Shown here in pieces: positions 58,542 to 64,000 of a stretch of DNA of 64,000 bases (its first letter is position 1; every line of letters begins with the position of its first letter). The position numbers and the translations under genes are program-made. Source of the DNA: Phoronis australis (lineage: Eukaryota; Phoronida; Phoronidae); the NCBI GenBank assembly GCA_002633005.1, contig NMRA01000011.1, positions 1,314,555 to 1,378,554 of the forward strand, written 5' to 3'. The notes beneath the pieces are model-generated. The model was not told the origin of the DNA, did no database searches, and saw only the letters and a program-made list of their open reading frames with translations.

Positions 58542-59335
58542 GTAGTTAGCCAGCTAGCTGTATGAAGACTAGTGTCGTCAAAATACAGCTAGGTACCGCT
58601 GTGCGAGTGTAGCCTTGGTGCAAAGCTATATACTGAATATACAGCTTTGTGCCGATATAGGAAAAATTGACCTAACAAAACCTGACACAAAAATAAGTGT
58701 CATTGAAGACTGCACTTTTCCATGAATAAACTAAATTATTAATTGGTGTTGGAAAATTGGCGTTCTACCTTGGTTCTACTGCTAAAATTGTGGTGTAATC
58801 TTTTGCTTCGGCATTCGCTGCCATGAAATATTGTGTCACCTATTGGCCATTTTTGCGCCGATTCTTGAATCAACTGCTCTTCTCTTCCCGGCACGAGGTT
58901 GCGCACATGTCACAACACATTATCGGAACTGATATTTTAATACCAGCAAACCGAATTTCTGAACAATTTTTGCTGCTGCGAAGCTGTCATCACCTCCCGA
59001 ATGGTGTCGCAAAATTTAAGGAAATGGCGCGTGTCACGAGTGTAGGGTTTTCAAAACGACGAAAGACTTTTTCTATTACAATAGGTGGAGAATTATGCAA
59101 GAGTTTGACGTTGACTTGATTGTTTTTCACTTAAACGGCTGCAACGAGCGAGGGGACTATCGGTTGACTCTCAGATTTGCATGCATCCCCGCCTGTGTTT
59201 AGTTCTACAAGTAAAAAACGACGAGGGGACGAGAAGAACTACGCTTTGTGAAATTTCGGAGTCTAACGGAGCTTAACACACAGGTACTTAGCTGCATTTT
59301 GACGATAGTCTTCATATAGCTAGCTGACTGGCTAC
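58542..59335. repeat. 794-bp element with about 54-bp inverted ends
   Basis: 58542-58597 and 59283-59335 are inverted copies (shared blocks CAGCTAGCT, TATGAAGACT, CGTCAAAAT and CAGCTA). A further hairpin, GGTGCAAAGC to GCTTTGTGCC, is at 58617-58653. Confidence 0.75.
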
Positions 59336-59362
59336 ACTGTGTGTTGAGCTCCGTTAGACTCC
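59258..59362. repeat. 26-bp near-perfect inverted repeat
   Basis: Arms 59258-59283 and 59337-59362 differ at one position and flank the right arm of the larger inverted repeat exactly. They share GAGTCTAACGGAGCT. Confidence 0.85.
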
Positions 59363-59399
59363 GTGCCGTCCGGTCACTCTACTTGAGTCCCTGCAGCAA

Positions 59400-60455
59400 G
59401 TTCCCTAACAGCAATGTTTCACGGGCACTTTGTAGAGCATAGTGAGTTAACACCACTCAAATGACACTGTTAATATCATTATTTTTCATTACTAACGAAA
59501 TGTTACACTGTGAGTACTTAAAGCGTGAGATTTATAAGTCGAGGCTATCTACATCCACATTTTCCTATAGTGGGGGACACGTGACGAAGTATCAATTATT
59601 CCTACTCTGCCCCCCCCCTTTCCGGACAGTTCTATCTGCCTACGCGCATACCATACACTTAATGCAACCTGCAAGTGGTCTATTGGTCACCTTCATTCCA
59701 ACATGCCCGAACTTTTTCAGATGTGCTCAACGTTTAATTTTCCAGTATGGAACTGTCAAAAGGTATTAGTGTAGGGTTCATTAATTTCAAATTTAAATAT
59801 CTACTACGTTTCAGTATGTACACATCACTCGAAACTTAAAAAAGGTTCAAATAGTGCAGGAGAAAACGTAACGCAAAGAAGACGTTTAAATGCATGTTTT
59901 GGACGAAAAACTTATATGCTTAGGGCACTCACACGTCGGCGATGATTTAAAGATGGCGGATTAAGGTTGAAGGTGATTCCCCCTTGGCTCAATATGTCAC
60001 GATCAATGTTACTTTTGGCTTGTAACTTCAACATGAATAACGTTTTAGGTAGAACACAGTTTTTGAGCGGTAGTATCACTGTAGGAGTGAACATTTGGAA
60101 AAACTCTGCAGTTCAATTAAAACTTTTGGAGTTCGTTGTTTTAAGTACGTTGTACTTTTGTTTAGTGCTAGTCAAGAATGTAAAAATTTGTTGTCAAGTA
60201 CCAACAGAAAAGTAGTATTGTTAGAGTTTGATACTTATTGTCCTGTGATGATGATTTTTAATGAAATTGAAAAGTGGTGAGAGAGGGAGTCCACATATTT
60301 GTGCCTAACTTAATTATTGTTCTGAAGTCTCAAAGGCGGAGTCTAAATGGTTCAAAGAATTGAATGTAAACATAAATAATTTGTCTTGGGAGTACAGTGT
60401 ATGTTTACTGTGTTACATTCAGCACAACAAGAGCCCATAGATTTGGGCGATTCCA
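59400..60455. other. gene-free stretch
   Basis: Frames at 59461-59769 and 59967-60215 are not recognisable. A C9 run is at about 59610. Confidence 0.4.
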
Positions 60456-60462
60456 GTTTATA

Positions 60463-60535
60463 TGGGCGGCGCAGCACTGAAAACATTGTGGTGGGAGGGC
60501 TATATAGGCCCCCAGCTTCCTATAGTGCGCCGCCA
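60463..60535. repeat. cruciform-like GC palindrome
   Basis: Outer arms TGGGCGGCGCAGCAC and GTGCGCCGCCA enclose an inner palindrome GGGCTATATAGGCCC. It has no known motif beyond the fold. Confidence 0.65.
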
Positions 60536-61446
60536 ATGGTCTAAGCAGTTGACGAGAATTTTGTCAATGAATTCTTTTTAAAGCTAATTCAAGTTACATT
60601 CGACGACTCTTGCTCCTTTTGTGGACAAACTATAGGGATTGTGAAACAATGAACTTATTTTGAACAAAAGCAAATAACGAAATTTTGACAAAGTCAGTCC
60701 TTCATGCGTCGACACACCCTCCTACAACAGCATTATCTTGGGGTTTTGTGATAAACAAGAACTTTTTAAGAACAACATTGTACTAGTGAACAGTTTATTT
60801 ATTGTCAGAACTTTGTTTTGCAAAGTCTGCGTTTGAGGGCCTTTATCTACTCCATTGAACAATACTTATCTAAGTAAAAATATAACTCTCGAAAAAAATT
60901 AAATTTCGATTCATTAGAAAAGAAATTGTGTAACTTAGAAACTATTTTTCTAAGTAGCAAGTAGGATTAGATGTGTGCGTGCGTGCGTGACTGTCTGTCC
61001 TTTTTGTAAACGTATTTTTTCAAAAAAGTAAAAAAACAGACTGCCATTGGTTGGCAAAAGTAATTTCAATGAATGTCATATTATCGTTTGTGGTAAAGTT
61101 ATATATGGTATACGTCATCAGTGTTCGACAACACCTCGTGCAAGTAATTCAGTTCCGGATTAACCCTGGAGCTAAATAAACTACAACTTAGGGCACCATA
61201 CAAAATAGGGGACCCAACTCGTAGGTTGTATCAACCGGGTAGTGAAAATTGTGGCCATTGGGAAGGAATGTAATTGTGGGGAGGTCAATACCGTGTGGTG
61301 AATGCTGTCATCGTGGTGACTAATGTAGGAAAAATATTGACAACAGGTAATAGGGCAACCAGACTTTATAAGTTTGAGGTTCCTAGAAACCTACATACGC
61401 TTGAATCAACTGTTCATATAAATGATTCGAGGACAAAAGTCACTTA

Positions 61447-61526
61447 CAGGGTTCTCAAATTTTGAGAACCAGTTTGATGATAGTTAATCTGTGTAGAAAA
61501 CTGGTTCTCAAAGTGTGGGAGCCCTG
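61447..61526. repeat. palindromic mini-element, copy 2
   Basis: Arms of 29 bp, 61447-61475 and 61498-61526, start CAGGG and carry TTTGAGAACCAGTTT. The core is shared with 4712-4781. Confidence 0.7.
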
Positions 61527-62087
61527 TGGCTATTACCGTTTCCAGTAGGCGTTATGTTTGCACACCTGATACTGCCGCGCGGCATGATATCGTAACGCAA
61601 CCAGTGCTATCTTCATTCACTCACTCTCAAGGTTATGATGGTCCGGCTAAAGCAAATTTATCCTATACTATAGGCGTTGAAACTGTCGAGGGCAATACGG
61701 CTATGTGATATTGTTTTCTGTATTTCCCTCCTGGACTATCAACAATTCCCTATTACATGGAAGGTTCAAAAGGTAGGTCAATGTCTACTCGACTCGTGCC
61801 GGTTCGATCATCAAACTTTCCCAAAATAGTTTAAAGTAATACAATTGCAGGAGAATAAATGGCACACAGCATGCAATCAGGGGCCCAAACGTGTTATCTG
61901 GAACAGGACTGTTAATTATATGACGCCTCTGTCTCATTTTTCATTTGCTAGATATCATATCGTCTGCAACTCAAGCAACGATTCCTAGGTAACTACTACA
62001 TCAAATGTTGTTATTTAAATAATTTCAGTAAATGTTTCAAGTACCGTTGCTTTCATTTTTTGTAATCTCTTTTCATATAACAAGTTG

Positions 62088-62323
62088 CATGCGCGAACCC
62101 AGGGGGGGGGGGGGGGNCCATTTGGCGAAGTGGGCAAAAGGTCCGCCTCAGGGAAACGACATTCCGAGAAAACAAGACAAAAGTCAACTAAAAAGACGCA
62201 GACGCACAGTTAAGTTCTGAAGGTGACACCCCGTTTTTTATAGTCCTCTCGCTTTTTTTCAGCAAAAGGTCCACATCGCCAGAAATTCGAGCACCCCGAT
62301 ATTAAAGGCTGGGTGCACGCATG
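62088..62323. mobile_element. MITE family Z, copy 2, 5-bp TSD AGTTG
   Basis: Termini are CATGCGCGAACCCA and, inverted, CATGCGTGCACCCA. AGTTG duplications lie at 62083-62087 and 62324-62328. Aligns with 43264-43509 inverted, including AAGGTCCGCCTC and GAATTCGAG-type blocks. A G15 run and an N (62117) lie near the left end. Confidence 0.85.
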
Positions 62324-62756
62324 AGTTGTTGGATTTAAAAATGTTTCTTTACAGAACACTTGCAACCTAACGCGCAAGTACAATACATATAGGATGTGAT
62401 CCGCCACGTGAACAGTCTGAGTGAAGTATTTAAAAAATCTGCCGAAATCATGAAAAAACTATGAATTCGAAGCGTACCTCGATTGGCGTACATGAAGTAA
62501 TATCCCATCTACTGCACTCTCGGTTCGTTCTGTCCAAGAATTGAACATTTTGATTTAGCCCGCTTACAGCAATAAAATTGATCTCAATCTGTTACTAACT
62601 CAAATGTGAACTTATTTGCAAAGAACTGAAAGTTTGTTATTCGTTCAGAATATGCTCGGGGAATTAAATTATAGGATGTGAGTGGAGAACTTATTTTGGT
62701 GTCATGGAATTGGCGAGCCCTCAGTTGTTTTGAAACACAGAAATCGCATTTATTTC

Positions 62757-62960
62757 AATTGGCCAATTTTGGGTAACTTTGGTGTATCATATCTCAGAAA
62801 TGGCTGATGTAATTAAATTTTCAGATGCTACGCTTTATGTCTGAACTCTTTTCTCAAATTTGTTAGAAATTGTTCTTTAAATCTTCCACTTTTGGATGAG
62901 TAGCTATCAAAAAGATTTTTTAAGAAAACGATTTGCCTAAAACGAAAACGAAGTGTTAAT
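62757..62960 (+). repeat. dispersed repeat family X, copy 3 (diverged)
   Basis: Resembles 40000-40230 and 21295-21460 in block order (TTTTGGGTAACTTTGG, CCACTTTTGGATGAG, GCTATCAAAAAGA), at lower identity. Confidence 0.45.
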
Positions 62961-62964
62961 TAAG

Positions 62965-64000
62965 AAAACTACAACAGCATTTCTGATATTTATTTTTGAA
63001 CATTCATATCAAACAAAATATTTTGGTCTTGTTACAGGTAAGCGTACATTTGTTTTGCTTTTGCTACCAATGCACATTTCTGTTTGGTATTAAGTCAAAA
63101 CTCAAACTCTACAAGTCTTCTGCGTTAAAGAAATGTTTACATTTACTGAGATGAATTTTACAGTTCTGTACACACTTGACTAAATGCACACAGGCTTGTC
63201 GACAAGGTCTTATATATTCAGGACTAACTTTGTCCGACAAGGGTAGCAGTTGTGTTGTCATAACCAAACAAGTAACCGTGAGGTGGCGCTTGAGGCTTTA
63301 TGTGCTTTATCTTCGATTCATATTGATAATTCATGTGAAATTCAGTTAATGAAACAAACGTCACATTTTCCCCAAACATCAAGTTTTATTTTTTCATGAA
63401 ATGACGGACAAAATGGAATTTCTTTTGAAGCATATGGCATGTTATGTATGAGATGAAGGTTCAAAGAATACAACATCTTCAGTCTAAAGAAAGCTTCACT
63501 CACCGCACTAAAACGCCTAGGAATGTATTCTCATCTGGTTTTTTTATCAGACATTACATTAGTACCCGAGACTATGGCTACAATATATCATTGCATCATT
63601 GTCATTAAAACAGGTATTCGTGTATCTGTCATACCCCAAAATATCGTAATAGTAGAATAATTCATTCGCCATTTGGGAACTAATTATGTAACTACCTGTG
63701 TTGCATGCCTAAAACTAATCTTTTAGATGAGTAATAGAAGACTAAGTTAACAGCAGTAAGTAATGAAAACTAAAACAAACAACTTTTTCACTTAAAGAGG
63801 CCTGAAACGCGATAAACAAACTAAATTGCAATAATGAAAGTCGTTCTCTGCCACTGAAATAGAATTCAACCTGCTCACCAGGCATTTTTAGGCATTTTCG
63901 TAGATTTTTAATTTCTGTTGATATCAAAACATGTTCCTTTAATTTCAAATTTCAAAAAAAAAAACAATCTGTCAACTGCTTGCCACTTCATCGATTTTTC
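62965..64000. other. gene-free stretch to window end
   Basis: No exon, RNA gene or clear repeat. The minus frame at 63742-63948 is not supported. Confidence 0.45.

Overview
The window is eukaryotic. It has spliced genes with GT-AG introns, long gene-poor stretches and many decayed transposons and small foldback repeats. Base composition, the intronless galactosylceramide-sulfotransferase-type gene, 0.1-4.5 kb introns and the kinds of repeat point to a marine invertebrate, most likely a deuterostome such as a hemichordate, cephalochordate or echinoderm. I cannot fix the species from sequence alone. Three single N bases (54403, 57476, 62117) mark scaffold joins; two of them sit between duplicated flanks.

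Layout. 1-7.3 kb: no intact gene; a decayed coding relic on the minus strand (about 1990-2450), a cluster of a short repeated motif (1684-3317), a palindromic mini-element (4712-4781) and a small transposon with 5-bp target duplications (6266-6502). 7586-8791 (-): an intact single-exon Gal3ST-type carbohydrate sulfotransferase. 9.2-9.6 kb: small transposon ends. 11.1-15.6 kb: a DNA transposon of about 4.5 kb with long inverted termini and a badly decayed ORF of a multicopy metazoan family. 16-21.9 kb: gene-free apart from dispersed repeats. 21.9-23.8 kb (-): exons of an unidentified gene, one of whose splice acceptors has been multiplied by a minisatellite.

24982-45325 (-): the main gene, a complete 15-exon cytosolic carboxypeptidase of the AGBL2/AGBL3 (CCP2/CCP3) type. 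I reconstructed it exon by exon; every junction is GT-AG and phase-compatible, and the exons sum to 3762 nt (1253 residues plus stop). Its introns hold a LINE fragment, a trinucleotide microsatellite, MITEs and hairpins.

45.4-64 kb: no supportable gene. This part holds a non-LTR 3' tail (47.6-47.76 kb), an N-joined 1.25 kb duplication that is probably an assembly artefact (53153-55666), a 1 kb hAT-like element carrying a relic first exon and a tRNA-Gly-like sequence (57237-58250), nested inverted repeats (58.5-59.4 kb), a cruciform-like repeat (60.46 kb), another foldback (61.45 kb) and a second copy of a new-looking MITE family (62088-62323).

The two recognised genes show no obvious functional link. 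The sulfotransferase would act in the Golgi on galactosyl glycans; the carboxypeptidase would act on cytoplasmic or axonemal tubulin tails.
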